The position numbers were made by a program, and so were the translations under genes. Positions 11,022 to 23,263 of a DNA stretch of 64,000 nt are shown piece after piece. The notes beneath the pieces are model-generated. The model saw only the letters and a list, made by a program, of their open reading frames with translations. It made no database searches and had not been told where the DNA came from. The stretch is taken from assembly GCA_025201705.1 (NCBI GenBank), contig MU616588.1, forward strand, positions 29,267 through 93,266. Reading direction: 5' to 3'. Numbering within the stretch: the stretch's first letter is position 1; each line of letters opens with the position of its first letter. This DNA comes from Dissophora ornata (Eukaryota > Mortierellomycota > Mortierellomycetes > Mortierellales > Mortierellaceae).

Positions 11022-11740
11022 TTATCGATCATGCTGGAATGGATGACACGAGCGTGCATATGAAAACAGGTACCGATAAACAATAATAATAAAAGCATAT
11101 TGATGTAGCAAAAGGTGCTTGGTGCCGCAAGTCATGCACATGGCAAGGGAGATCAGCAAATCGCCGACATAGTTGAAGTGACGGGAGATGCCCCAGTAGC
11201 CGGAGCAGAGAAGGAGCGACTTGTGGGTCTTGCCATCCGATGTCACAAACGAGGTGCGGATAACCTTGGCGGGCTTGCCCCAGATCATGCACTCGCCGTT
11301 GGTCGAGCGGGCAATGTGGTTTCTAGATGCATACCTTGTACGGGAGAAGATGGCCGGCAGGCAAGAACGCGTAGAGAACAGCTTGGAAGATCAACCAGGT
11401 GAAGGCGATGCGGATGGTATAGGGCGAGAACTTTGGCAACTCGCGGATCAAGAGGGCCGTAAGGGCCTCGAGGTGGTTGGACGCATTGTAGACCTCGAGG
11501 GCCGGGGCGGACATGGAGCAGGAGTAGCCGTTGCAAGAGATGTAAGTGTAAAGAACCGAAATAGGAGACAAGACCGAGACTCCGAGCGACATCAGGATGG
11601 TGTCGAAGGAGACGTCTAAGTACAGAAAGAGGAAGCCAAAGGCGAAAAGGCATTAGTACGGGCGGTACAGCTTCACTGGTGCCGCTACGAATAGCTGCAA
11701 TGATTGAACAAACAAAAAATGCAGGGCTGCACAGAGAAGG
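11022..11740 (-). pseudogene. DHCR7 relic with two internal deletions
   Basis: Reading inward on the minus strand, the end of intron 1 and exon 2 of DHCR7 are recognisable (DVSF..., [39 protein letters not shown]). Six codons are lost before PAGHLLPYK. About 850 bp is then missing: the sequence jumps from the first nucleotides of intron 2 (near 11323) straight into the last exon ([13 protein letters not shown] equivalent). A second deletion removes the C terminus after MTCGTKHLL and joins the 3' flank, whose TATTATTATT stretch matches about 4.49-4.51 kb. It cannot encode a reductase. The intact gene is at 2.5-4.5 kb. Confidence 0.9.
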
Positions 11741-11754
11741 AAAGCCGACGCAAC

Positions 11755-11880
11755 AAGTCAGATCGTGCGGGCTCCGGGGCGCCATGCCGCATTCCAACAC
11801 ACCTCATGTCATGAGAACCGCGGGCATAGATGCAGCCGTCGATCTTGTTAGTGGCAAAGGCATTGGAGCGGGTGCAGAAG
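11755..11880 (-). pseudogene. Aminoacylase-1 exon 2 fragment
   Basis: The translation NAFATNKIDGCIYARGSHDM, continuing RCVGMRHGAPEP, matches the end of ACY1 exon 2 and runs into the following intron (the APEP part corresponds to intron sequence of the intact gene). Because intron sequence is included, it was copied as DNA and not from mRNA. It abuts the DHCR7 intron 1 relic, so the right arm carries an extra rearranged piece. Confidence 0.8.
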
Positions 11881-11948
11881 CTCGCTCGTGATGGGTTCGG
11901 CATCCGCCCCCTTTCTCGATACCAGTCGAGTATACTGCAGTAAATCAA

Positions 11949-12701
11949 AGGCAGGACAGACTACATGGGCTCTTAGTCAGGCATGTCCCCCGCCTTCCTT
12001 GATCGTCCACACCAGGGCACGTTCATCCAGCCGAGCATTTGCTGGCTCTCCATCTTCATCTTCAGCTGTTTGCCTTTCTCTCTCTTCCTTTCTCTCTCTC
12101 CTTGCTCCGTTGGCCCAGACATCACTGCGATAACCTAAGAGCGGTTGAGGGAGCGGGCCATCCGCGACGGGGTAGAACTATTTTAAAGCGCGGACTATCG
12201 CTTCGACATTCTTGGATTCTTCACTTCCTTATTCCGGTCTATCATTCCGTTGTTTCTATTTTTTGACACGTTTGACGCGCCTTTTAATTTACACATTACA
12301 CAAAAGTCATTTTGCACAGCCACCTATGCTTTCCCTGATTAGGGTACTGGCGGTATGGACGTCAGCACATGGTCACATCAATGTTACGAGTCGGTTTACG
12401 ATCAGATCGTGAGTAGTAGGATTTTGGCGTAGTTGAACCCCCCACAAAATATACTCGACATACACAACTTCCGCCAACAAATAATCGCCAGCAAACAGGC
12501 GCTTGCGAGATTTGACGCACTTTAGTGGGTTGTAAAATAATATTGTTACCCAGTGGTGCCCAACAACGTCAACAGTTGGTTATATTTAGTGACCTGGAAA
12601 AATATCAAAGACAGTTGATTGTTCTCGTTGATAAAAATTACTCGGCGGGTTCATATTACATTATTATTATTATTGTTACAGTTTTTTTGGGGGTTCGTTT
12701 G
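11949..12701. other. Intergenic, no gene seen
   Basis: A pyrimidine-rich stretch lies near 12045-12110 and AT-rich sequence near 12650-12680, just past the S41 gene's 3' end. No ORF here has recognisable protein character. Confidence 0.5.
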
Positions 12702-15200
12702 CTACTGGAACAGCTTCTTCTCGATGGACGGATCATCACCCGTCTCACCGTCTTCCCGCCAGTGGTTATTTGCGACAATCTCCCACAGAACCTCATGGTG
12801 CCTTGCCGTAACGGGGGTATAATCGAGGTGGAAATCGGCTGTGTAGAGTTTAGGGTTGTACTCAATAGGCACAGGGTCTCCCTCCTGGAAGAACTCTAGG
12901 ATAGGCACACGAAAGATGCCCTTGTATCTTATCCGCTGCATTGGCGAATCCACGCCTAGATTCTCGAAATCATTCAGGAGAGAATCCAACCCGTAGACTG
13001 AGGCTCCAGGAAAAGAGAACATGGAGAGATCTTCTCCAACCCTTCCACCGACTGCATAGGACTGCACCCCATGGGTGTTCTTGAGGCGGTTCAAACTCAT
13101 TCCACAGGCAGAACCACAGGCACCGTCCGTCATGATGACTATCCGCTGTGCGTCATTCTGCCAGGGCATACCCATCTCCAGTGCGCCCAGGTTATGGTTC
13201 ATAAAAACCTTGGGGGTGTAATTAAGCCGACGGTGTGCTCGCCGGATGAGTTGATCCTGCAGAAAAAAGTTCGTCTCAAAGTCCTTATGCGTTCCAATGT
13301 CCGAGAACGAGCTAGGGTTGAAGTAGCTTGAGTAGTCGTCGTTGGTTAAATCCACTTGCGCTATTGCCTTGGCACTCATGGACGCCCGGAGGTCGGACTG
13401 GTAGACTGAGGTTTGGTTGTCCGTCGGGAACATCCAGTCGACGAGATCGTACGCAAAAGTGACATATCCGCCGCCGTTGGAAGTCATGTCGAGGATCACA
13501 TTCCTGACACCAGACTCGTAAAGCCGCTCAAACCCTTCAACCATGATCTTGCTCTCGATCTCTAGGTTGACAGAATGTGTGGGAATAACAACTACGCCAA
13601 TGCTGGGTCTCTTGGCGAGTTGGTAAAAGGCGGTTGTGGTGCCATTGAAGATCATCCACGCGACTTCATCCTTCACGTACTGCCGTTTTTCAATGCTTGG
13701 CAGCGACTTTATAGTTTCATGCCGAGGGATATCGACTGCCTCCTGAACAGATCCTTCCCATGCAGGCTTCCATGATTCCTTGACTTTGCGCCGCTCTTGT
13801 GAGACGCGTCCGGAATGCTGACGGGTGCTCTTTTTAGGGTTGGGATCCGTGTCCGAGTAACAGTTACGGTTTAAGAAGGACTCTGTGCTTTCAAAGCTAT
13901 TCCAAGACACAAGTCTGTAGACTTCCCAATCGACATTCAAACGCTCCTCTCTTCCATGCGGGTGAGCCGCCGAAGCTGGGCATTGGATATGGTAGACCAT
14001 TGTTTGTCGCTCTGGCAGGGTAGCTCTTGATGTAAACAGCCCAGGATTGAGAGTCCACTCCTTGGTGTCAGCGTTGAAGGTATTAGCGGTGAGGGCTTTG
14101 TTCAGTCGCACTCCTGCATCCTTCGATATGGCAGAATTGACGTCTATGTAGTTCTGGATGGCGTCCAAAGCGTTAATCCCGTCGATGGTGAGGACTTGAC
14201 ACTCCTCCAGGTCGTTAAAGCTCTTGTCCACAAGAATTCGTACAGTCTAATGATTTCATAGCACAGCGCGTGAGTTACATTTTGCATGATGATGTAAACC
14301 CCCCCTTTGTACGCCCACCAGTAATCCAGTGATGGTATTTTTGGTGCTTTACCTGGACATTGTTGGCTACGGGGGCGTAGAGCTCAAATGGTTGCACAAA
14401 GAGGTAGTGACGATAGCAGAAGGCTAGAAAAAAAAATAAAGAGGACCGGCTATCAGATATGCACTTTGCATTTGCAGGTACAGCACGGGTCTCTGGTTGG
14501 TTTCCTGCTCAACGACAAAAAACTTACCGAGGTAGTTTGCGTGTGCGTCGTTGAGTCGGCTGACTAGAATCTCCACATCCGTTTGGAACTGAAAGTCGCT
14601 ATGGTATTCTTGCTGGGAGATGAGGTCAAGACCCTGAAGTATGTCGACTGGTGGATTTGTAAAAGGTTTCGGCTGGTTCTCAAGCATGGCCATGTCCAGA
14701 AAGATATAATAGTCTCGGTAGAGGGTATAAAGGGTGGAAAGGATGGTGTTCGCCTCGGTCACATTGTAGGGGACGTTCTCGTAGCATTGCTGGACATGCG
14801 TCCAGGTAACATAGGGCTCTTCCAACTGTCCGAGGATCCTGCACGGATCCTCCTCCGCCTGAGGCCTTCCTCCTCCTCCCAGCCGAGAAGGGATTTGCCG
14901 TTTGTTTTGGGATGACAAGTGCTGTACAGGCGTGTGGCGTGTAAGCGGCGCAGCGGAGGCTAGTGCTGGCGAGTGCAGGCCGTGCTCACTGCTGCCTACT
15001 ATTGACAGGGCGAGAAGGACGGCTGCAGTGGCAAGAGATAATACAATCCTGGAGCCAGGCGTGAGGCGGTGCTTTGAGGACATATACCGACTGCGTCTAG
15101 GCGAATTGGCGGTAGTATTGTCGTCCTTTGCTGTGGCTGCTGGTTGATAGGAAACGACAGCAGCTGAGAGCATGCTGGGGTTGCAGTTCCTGGTTTTCAT
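12702..15200 (-). CDS. Peptidase S41 family (CPAF/tail-specific protease-like) protein
   Basis: Three exons (14528-15200, 14353-14423, 12702-14246) join as LNDAHANYL, AFCYRHYLFVQPFELYAPVANNVQ (24 residues from the middle exon), TVRILVDKS to give 762 residues. A hydrophobic segment SRIVLSLATAAVLLALSIVG follows a short basic N terminus, so the protein is probably secreted or membrane-anchored. The S41 core includes ILDMTSNGGGY and DGACGSACGM, where the serine is the likely nucleophile. Start choice: ATG at 15200 is the first in-frame Met; ATG at 15083 directly before the hydrophobic segment is equally plausible. A decayed relative lies at 0.5-1.8 kb. Natural substrate unknown. Confidence 0.85.
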
Positions 15201-15704
15201 GACCACAATATAAATGAGTGTGAAGCTAGTGTTCCTGCACTCCTGAAAGGGCGGATAATCAGTCCGCTTGTGTACAAATCGATCTTCTGCTGGGTTGGCA
15301 GAGGATGCAGTGTGTTTACAGGTGTGAGGTCGGCGTGGGGGCAAGAGTAGATGGGTTTAGGTGGAAGCAGCAGGAAGGAGAGAGAAGAAGCAGAGGAGGG
15401 GGGGGGCGGCGTATGAGTGGGTTCTTTTTATTGTGAGCGCCACTAGACCAGTGAAACTGAGAAAAGAAAGAAGCATCGCTGCAAGCACTCTTGGATGATC
15501 GAATGATTGAATGGCATCTGCTCTCTCGGTGAGACATGCCCTCCGCTGGCACCTCTCTCATGAAGACTGTTCGACAGCGCTCTGCCTCCGTGCGTGGCGA
15601 TGTCCCCGATCAGGATCAAGCACCCCTGCCATTTCCTAACGCAATTCGGGGATATACAAACAAAACGGAGGGTTCAGAACGGACACAGCAACAATCACAG
15701 CAAA

Positions 15705-18129
15705 CTATAATCCACAACAGCAGCAGCAACAAAGCTGACTTGTCCTTTCACTTACCAGCAAATCTCGGTCAATATCCTGCTCGCCATCCTTGCCTCGGAG
15801 ATGGATCGACGCCCGTCGATTGGCTTCGCGCTGCTCAAAATCCCACTCCTTCTTCTGCCTTGCCTTGGCCTCGGGTTCACCTAGACCCCAGACTTCGCAC
15901 TCAACCACCTCAAAGTCTATCTCAAAGCCTGACTGCCGGTTTCCGCCAGCACTCATGTATACGTTTCCGCCAGCAAAGTCTTGCCGGTAACTACCAAAGC
16001 GTAGATTGTCGTCCACGTATAGCAGGCAGCTCTCAGATTCCTGTCCTCCAAACCCCACACCAGCGTTTTTGAGAAAGTGGATGTAGTGCCGATTCTGTGA
16101 GCTCGCTGTCGCCGCCACTGGCGCAGCAGAAAATGGATCCCTGGCACCGGCTCGACCGGGAATGGGTCGCGAGGATGCGGATGGGCCGTTCGAGGAAGAT
16201 TGACGGGGACTAGACTTTTTCGCTGGAAAGACTTCAAAGCAGGGTGACAGCTCAAAGATAGCGAATAAATCGTTTCCCCATCCAGCCTTGGAGACTTTCC
16301 ACGTCTCCGTTACATATGCTCCGAGGACCATCCTCTGTCGTTCGTTCTTCCTCAGTCCCACTGGGACGGATGTAACATCAGTCGAGCCTCTCTGGTGGAT
16401 TGGAAGTGAGCTTTGCGTCTCCGCCGGCTCATCCGTGATCATTGGTTCGCCGTCAAAGATCGTGCTCAATGCACTTCCTGTGGGAGTCGTAGTGATTGGA
16501 CTGCGTCCCGCCTGCTTTTCGAACGAGGACCTTCTGCCATCCATCGTCCGGTACGCACTGTATGGAGGCGAGTTGCTGCTAATCGAATGTCGATGGCGCG
16601 AGGAGGCGCTACCGAACGAGATGGACTGCCTCCTATTTATTGTAGGAGTTCCAGCAAGTTGCTGCTCGACTAACAGCAGGAGCAAACTTGGGGCAGGGTA
16701 CTTGCAGACATGGACCTCGAATTGGTTCATGCTGAATCCGTTCTCGCTCCCAGTGTAGAGCTTCGTAAGTGTTGGGGTTGCTTTTTGTAGTGGCAGGAAC
16801 CACGATACTACAGCAAGGTCCTCAGAAGTGAGGATCGTCGAGGGAGAACCCAAAACGGGGACCGCCGAGATGCCGGGCAAGACCATGTTTTCCTTGAAGC
16901 CCGAGTCTGCTGGTTTGAGGAGGTTACCAATAAGGAAGAGACTGTAAAAATACTGGGACAAAACTTCAAAAAGATTTGGCGTGTTGCGAGAGACATATTT
17001 TGAAAACATGCTAAAGTCGATTGACTCTGAGGCCAGATCAACAGGCGTATGGTTAAGAGTGGCGCTTCTGCTGTAAAGAACGATATGATCCACCATCGAC
17101 GTGGCTCTGAGTCGATGTGAAAAGCTCGAGCTGTGGTTTAAAGCTGCGCCTGCGCTTGGAGGCCCATGGCTTTCATCCACGTCGCGGCCTTTGGTGATTT
17201 TTTCTATCAGCCAGAAGAGTCCATCCAAGATCTCAACCAAGTCTCCAGCCTTCACTTTGGGTCCGACCTCCGCGGCGGCGTCGTCCTCTGGGTTCCATTC
17301 AAAGTTCGTATGAAGCGTCAGGTCTCTGAGCGAATCCTCCATTGTCCTTGTCCGCTGGAGCATGTTCTGCCCTTCAGAAGGCGGCGAGTCACCTCTGTCA
17401 GGATTTGGAATCCCGGAAGTGGCCATGTTTTCAACCGGAGCTGTAGGCAGCGCCACTCTCTCGGCAAACGATTCAAAGATTGCCTTGAGCGGTTTCACAT
17501 CCATGAAAATGCTTTCGTCCACCTTGTGGCAGTAGAGTGCCAAGGGCTTGATGAAATCCCTGACAGTCAAATGGGGAGGCAGCTCCCGGCTGGGCAACGC
17601 GCTTGGGTCATCGGGATAAACTGAGAGGTTGCAAAACGATCGAAAGAAGAGTTCGCCAGCGCGACACCTGCTCGTGGGGATTCCAAGGTATTCCTAGAGT
17701 GACAGGCAGGCAGTGGTCAGTCTTGGGTATTTATTCTTGTGGTCTGAGGCGTCGTAATAATCAGCTCAAAGTTACCACAAAGGTTGCTTCAGTGATGCCA
17801 GGGATTGTTCGGAGCTCCGACTGGTGTGGTTTGGTGTTGGGCAATTGGGCTTGTCCTTCGGCAGCAGTGGGCTGGTTTTCTGCCTCTGCGGTTTGCTGAG
17901 TATGAACTTTGGACCCCGCGTTGTCCTGACAGCGCTTAAGCTGCTGGAATACCTGGCGCAGCGACAGTATCTCGAGCTCCGAGAACTTGCTGGCCATATC
18001 CTTCTGCATTTTGCTGCTGGTCCAGGAGAGACCGGGCTGTTGGACATGTCGAGGACGACTGCCATTGTCTGATGTGGACGCGAAGGTTTGCTCAGCCTCG
18101 CCAGAGAGGAATGACTGAACGGCGCCCAT
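15705..18129 (-). CDS. RTC5: RTC5-like TLDc-domain protein
   Basis: Two exons (17776-18129, 15705-17693) give 780 residues. The N terminus MGAVQS has Gly2 and Ser6, the pattern for N-myristoylation, as reported for yeast Rtc5. The C-terminal TLDc part includes HYIHFLKNAGVGFGGQESES, LLYVDDNLRFGSYR and FEIDFEVVECEVWGLGEPEA, and the tail DIDRDLLV resembles the end of Rtc5 homologues. Yeast Rtc5 acts at the vacuole on V-ATPase assembly; that role is inferred here. The protein is longer than yeast Rtc5 because of Ser-rich, low-complexity inserts. A GTAAGT falls right after DRDLL and a TATAG 50 nt later coincides with the stop, so an alternatively spliced C terminus is possible. The gene is divergent from the kelch gene. 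Confidence 0.8.
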
Positions 18130-18715
18130 TGTGTGGCAGTGCAGGGCAGTTGCTGTTGACAGTTGTCAGGCTGGAAGCTTACGGAAGACGAGTGCTGGCA
18201 GTGACGGTGGTCTAGAAGGGAGGGGGAAGTGAATGGGTCGATGTATGATGTCACGGTCAACGCATAGGCCAGCAGTCCAGGTAGTGGTGTTGTGGTCTTG
18301 CTGGTCTTAGTCTCGTGTAGTCCAGTCTAGCACACAGGGGAGGAGATTGAAAAATGGGACTGGCACTCTGTGAGCCATTGGAGGATGGAGAGGCTCTGGA
18401 GGCGGGATAGAGGGGGTGGTGCAATAATGTCGATGGCGCAAGTCAAATAAACACTTGCATCTGCATGCGGGTCTGAGAGCCTCAGCCCAGTGTTGCTTCC
18501 ACCCCTGCAGCAATGGTCATATACTCTCCGCAACCGACCTCCTCTCCTCATCCACCCACCTTCCCCTCCCTTCGCCTCGTCATCTCCACTCTCTCGCCAT
18601 CCCTGTCTGTGGCAGCACAAGGTCATCGTCGCCTTCATCTCCGATCGCGCCGATCAGCGCACACAGCACTAGACGACCCTCTCTTATTTTCCTTATCATC
18701 CGCCCAGTATACAAC
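18130..18715. promoter_or_regulatory. Shared divergent promoter, RTC5 / kelch gene
   Basis: A 586-bp spacer between two outward-reading genes. It is C/T-rich on the + strand near 18540-18600. Upstream in-frame codons (from 18455) extend the kelch ORF but would place a long hydrophilic segment before a clear signal peptide, so they are treated as leader. Confidence 0.5.
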
Positions 18716-20693
18716 ATGAACAAATCCTCCCTCCGCAGTACATGTACAGCGCGCATCTTACCTGTCGCTGCTACCGCCATTCTCCTCTTTGCCTCCCTCA
18801 CACTGCCCTCACACGCACAACTATCAGCCGCTCCCGTCGCCGTGTCGGGCCCTACGTTTGCCAGGACGTCCACGCGCTTCTACATCCAGGGCGGCAATGA
18901 TGCTAATTCCGGCCAGACCATCAATGTTGGCCAGTTTTTCTACCTCGATCTCTCTATCCCCTGGAATGTTACCTCACCCGCCTGGAACCAGCTTAATGAC
19001 GGTCCTCAACAAAACATCTATCCCTCAGTGTTCTCCGCCGATCAAAAGTCCATGATTACCTTCCACTTGCCCGGCACACCTTTTGCCTACCGTTACTCGG
19101 TCACATCCGGACAGTGGTCGGCCTCGTCCCTGAATGTTGCCTATGGTGCCTACCAGGGCGTGAACGCTGTCACGGACCCCGACACAGGGCTCGTCTATTT
19201 GGCGGGCAGCTACACAGACCCCTCGCGCAACTCTATGGATATCTACAGCTTTGCAACGGACACGATAGTATCAAATGCTCTACCCAATGCATCCGTGGTG
19301 TTTGCAGCCAGGTCGTATTACAGCAATGTGTGGACACGGAAACGAAATAGCATCCTCTATTTTGGTGGCTACAACAGCACGTTACAGCAGATCCCGAACG
19401 GCAATGTCATCACAGAGTTTGTGCCCTCATCACAACAGTGGAGTACTATGGTAGGCCAGTAACCAGGGTCTTTTCGATGGATAGGCCTTGCAGTGGAGCA
19501 AGAGGAAAATCACCAGCATTTTCCTCGGATGCCGGAAGAATGAACGTCTATGTATCCCTACAATATCGCTCACTTTTTTCTCTGCTTTGCTCTATTTTCT
19601 TATTCTACCATACTGAATAGACCACGACTGGGACTGGTCCATCAATGCGAGCTGACCACTGCATGGCTTCGAGTAAGTAAAGTGCATTACACAGCCACTC
19701 AGCATACTAACATACGTCAGCATGCTTTGCTAATCACAAATACTCTTCATCGTAACAATAGATGACGACGGCTCGGTCATGATAATCTACGGCGGAAGGC
19801 TTCTCAATAACACCTTCAGCGGCGAGATCTTTATGTTTGACACTGTCAAGCAAGTCTGGACGCAGGGTAACTCGGGCCCTGTTAGAATTTATACGGCCTG
19901 CACCATTGCTGGAGATCAATTTTTGGCCTGGGGTGGCGTCGACAGCACTAGCAATATTGCCGCAGCCACTATTCTGATCTACAACATCACTGGCGGCAAC
20001 TGGGCCACACAGTACGTCCCGCCAGCATCCTATATCGCAAACGTCACTGTAACCTCTACAGCCACAGCGTCACCTACAGACGGTAGCACGACCCCACCAT
20101 CATCATCAAGCCACTCAGGCGCGATTGCGGGAGGGGCTGTTGCAGGTATCGCGGTGATTTGTGCAGGAGTTCTCTTCTTCCTGTTCAGACGTCGTCGTCA
20201 ACACAGAGCAGCTCCTGTCCAGACAACAAGTGACCATGACGACGCAGCCTTTAAGGACCCGTCAATCTCAGATCAAGGCGAGGAGCTGCACAGAATGCGG
20301 GTGCAACTGCACAATCAGCAGGAGCAGCTCGAGCTTCAGCGAAGGCTTTTACAGTTACAGCAGCAGCAGCAACAACTGAATTTGCCAGTCCAGCAGCCTC
20401 AGTACCAGGATGCGACTTATAATTACCAGCCGCCTATTGTCTACTCGCCCTCCGGGTCGTCAAATCCAGTCACAGTAACTTCATTAGGCATGGATCCTAA
20501 CTCTTCACCAGACTCGATCAAAGCTTTAGCCCCCAGCAGTGGCCTCGCTCACTCCGGTTATATCGATGGCAACAATCAATATGCGGTGACGCATGCGGCG
20601 ACTCCAACGATCTACACTCCGGCTGTAGCCAAACATGAAAGCAGTTATTGGGATCAACGGCGTGGCAACCCTCATGCTCTCATCGAGACATAG
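18716..20693 (+). CDS. Kelch-repeat type I membrane protein
   Basis: Three exons (18716-19450, 19621-19672, 19762-20693) give 572 residues. Order: signal peptide (ILPVAATAILLFASLTLPSH), a kelch/galactose-oxidase-like beta-propeller ectodomain with repeated GG motifs (ILYFGGYN, IIYGGRLL) and many N-glycosylation sites, a Ser/Thr-rich stalk, one transmembrane segment (GAIAGGAVAGIAVICAGVLF) followed by FRRRRQHR, and a cytoplasmic tail with Gln-rich coiled-coil-like sequence near residues 425-465. The exon 2-3 junction restores HCMASNDDGSVMIIYGG in frame. Function is unknown; the architecture suggests a cell-surface adhesion or sensing protein. Confidence 0.85.
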
Positions 20694-20879
20694 ATAGTCT
20701 ATCAATACGCCACCCCAACAGATTTTTTTTCTGCATTTCTTCTCTGCTTATTCAGCAACCACAATTATATACCTTGCGTCAACCATTTACACGAATAAAC
20801 CAGAATAATGTCGCGTGTGGCAATACACATGGGCCGCATGTGCTGCTGATCTATTACTTTGTTTTGAGTGATGTACTAA

Positions 20880-23137
20880 CTAAAAGAACTTCTTTGGTGC
20901 ATTTAAATTTAACCACTTATTAGCCGCCTCAATATCAGTCTTTTCAGCCTCCATAGCTTTGACGCACCACCCAAAAGCATAGTGCTCCTTCACGCTCTCA
21001 AACAAGAGTTCCGCCATAACCTTCTTCTTTGTTGTGCCCTCATCAACACACAACCACGTCTTGCCTCCTTCAGAGGACCCAACCTTGGCCTCCTTCAAGA
21101 TACTCATCATCTCAGTGGCCGCGGTTGTTGCATCCATCTCTTGACCGCGGAACGTGGCACAATACAGATTCCGACACCATTTGTTTTTGCAACCCACCAT
21201 CAGTTGCGAATGATAATTCCTTGCCAACCGCTGAACCAATTTCTGATTCTTAGGATCCTCCGTCGGGACCCAATACGGGCCAAAGCAACGCTGACAGAGT
21301 CCTAGAACATTCGTCGACTTTTCTCGCACGCAGTTTTGGTTAGAGCAAAGCTGCGGCGCCGCCTGGTTCTGACGCTGGTATTCATGGTTTTCGGCATGGA
21401 CTTGAACATCCTTCAGAGAAACCATTTGAGAGCATTTCTGGCATTGAATTGTACGGTCGCCACAATAGGACTCGTGTGAGGACAGCCCACGGATACGATC
21501 ACGCGCATTGGACGCGGGCGCGCCCTGTTGAACAAGTGTATGGCAATAGCGGCAGATAATAAAGCGGTCTGGGCAATTGGTCCGACGATGTCGCGCGAGT
21601 TCTGGAAGTGCTGGTGATTCAAAAGTTTCACAGGTGCATTGATACCACCCGTGATAGATCTCAACATGCTTCATTTTTTCCAGGATGTGTCCATGCTGTA
21701 CGACCATAATTGAAGGGAGATTTGTCGTTAGATAATAGATTTTAGAAAAGACACTATTGACACTTTAAGGGTGAACTGAACGCTGTCCATACATACCTTA
21801 TCGCAATGATCACAATGAAAATGATTTACGAGTTCCTCTTTCTTCATGACATCGCCACAACGATCGCATTTGGCATTGTTACGGAAACAAAAGTTGGTAT
21901 GAAGCATCATTGTCCGCTCCAGAATCCAAAAGTTGCAGTTGCTGCATTCCTGGTATCCTGCGACACCTTTGTTGGGGATATCCTCCGTGAATGCTGTCGT
22001 TAATGGGGATGAGGATACTGTGGAGGACGCCGATAGCGCTGACTCTTCGCTGTCGTGATACTGAGCAAGGACAGAATAAGCAACTGTTCCCGTTGGACTC
22101 GACGATGTAGATACAGGAGCCGAAGACGCCCGTCCATATACACTGATATAGATTTCATGCGAGTCCTGCTGCTTGCCATACTCCTGGTCGTTGGCTGGTA
22201 TGACAATCGTCCTTGGATTTAGTGATGTAAAGTCGGCCCAGTAATGGTCCAGCAATGATACAGGTGCCACTGTTGAGACAAGAACATCCACATCTCCTGG
22301 CTCTTGCACATTAACACGGATGCTGAGGCCAGATCTCCTGTTCGGAACGTTAATAGTCCAGCGTTGATATTCGCCAACGACGACGTTTCCTTGAGACTCG
22401 CCCCCGATCCGTAGCGACCGATCATTTGTAGGTATCCCACCGGCTTGCGATCCGTTGCTGTAAATATGACTTCCTACCGACGTTTCAACCCCAGGCATGT
22501 CGGTATCTAGAGGTTCGATGTCGACTTCTAGATCAGTGTCCGTAATACAGACAGCAAGCCCTGGCTCTGGCTTGAGCTCCTCTACTACAAAGCCAAACTC
22601 CTTTGCTCCCTGATGGACCTTGAGAACCTCTCCCCTTGTGAGGGTGGTGTAGTTCGTCCTCAAAGCGGCCTCTAATAGCGCTCGAAAGTTGAGGATCTCC
22701 ATGTAGTCAGGCGATAGAGGGCGGAACTTTGCCCAGACACCCTTGAGGAGCGGCATGTACTTGACCATGACCTGATCGCCTTCGGAGAGCGACAACGAGG
22801 ACATCATCCATGCCGGTAGGCGCACTTGTCCTTCTGCCGCAGAGAACTCTTTGACACCGCCATGTGTAAGGAGTCGGTTTGCGGGGTTGCGAATCTGGAA
22901 GGTGAGCGGCGAGGGCAGCTCCTGTGATTTCCCGCTATGGCTCTGGTTGTGCCCATCCTGTGCGCGGCTGTCCCAAGAGGGTTCATTGTCCCCATTGGGT
23001 TGTATTGGAGATGAAGGTGAGGCAGAGTGAGCCTGTATGATAGATTCGAGCGCTCTTTGAGGAAGGATGATTTTGTCCCCCTTGGAGTTCGATGCCGCAG
23101 GGCCAACAGTGAAAGTGGATGACCAGAAAAATGACAT
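20880..23137 (-). CDS. UFD1-domain protein with C-terminal zinc fingers
   Basis: Two exons (21797-23137, 20880-21695) give 718 residues. The N-terminal half matches the UFD1 fold (LTHGGVKEFSAAEGQVRLPA, GDQVMVKYMPL, LPSPLTFQI). The C-terminal half is rich in Cys/His pairs of TRAF/C2H2 type (CSNCNFWILERTMMLHTNFC, CDRCGDVMKKEELVNHFHC, CHTLVQ, CQKCSQMV). The splice joins CDHCDK to HGHILEKMKH, completing one finger across the intron. Canonical UFD1 is the Cdc48 cofactor for ubiquitylated substrates; this longer zinc-finger form is a separate fungal branch and its partners are inferred only. It faces the kelch gene tail to tail, 187 bp apart. Confidence 0.8.
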
Positions 23138-23263
23138 TTGACGGAGATGTGTATTGCAAATGCAGAGCAAGCTCTGTGCGCATGCCTCTTTATGTTCAAT
23201 TTGGCTGCGACTACGTAGCCCCAGAACGAACGACGTGGAAGCCTTACGTAATTATTCTGAGAC

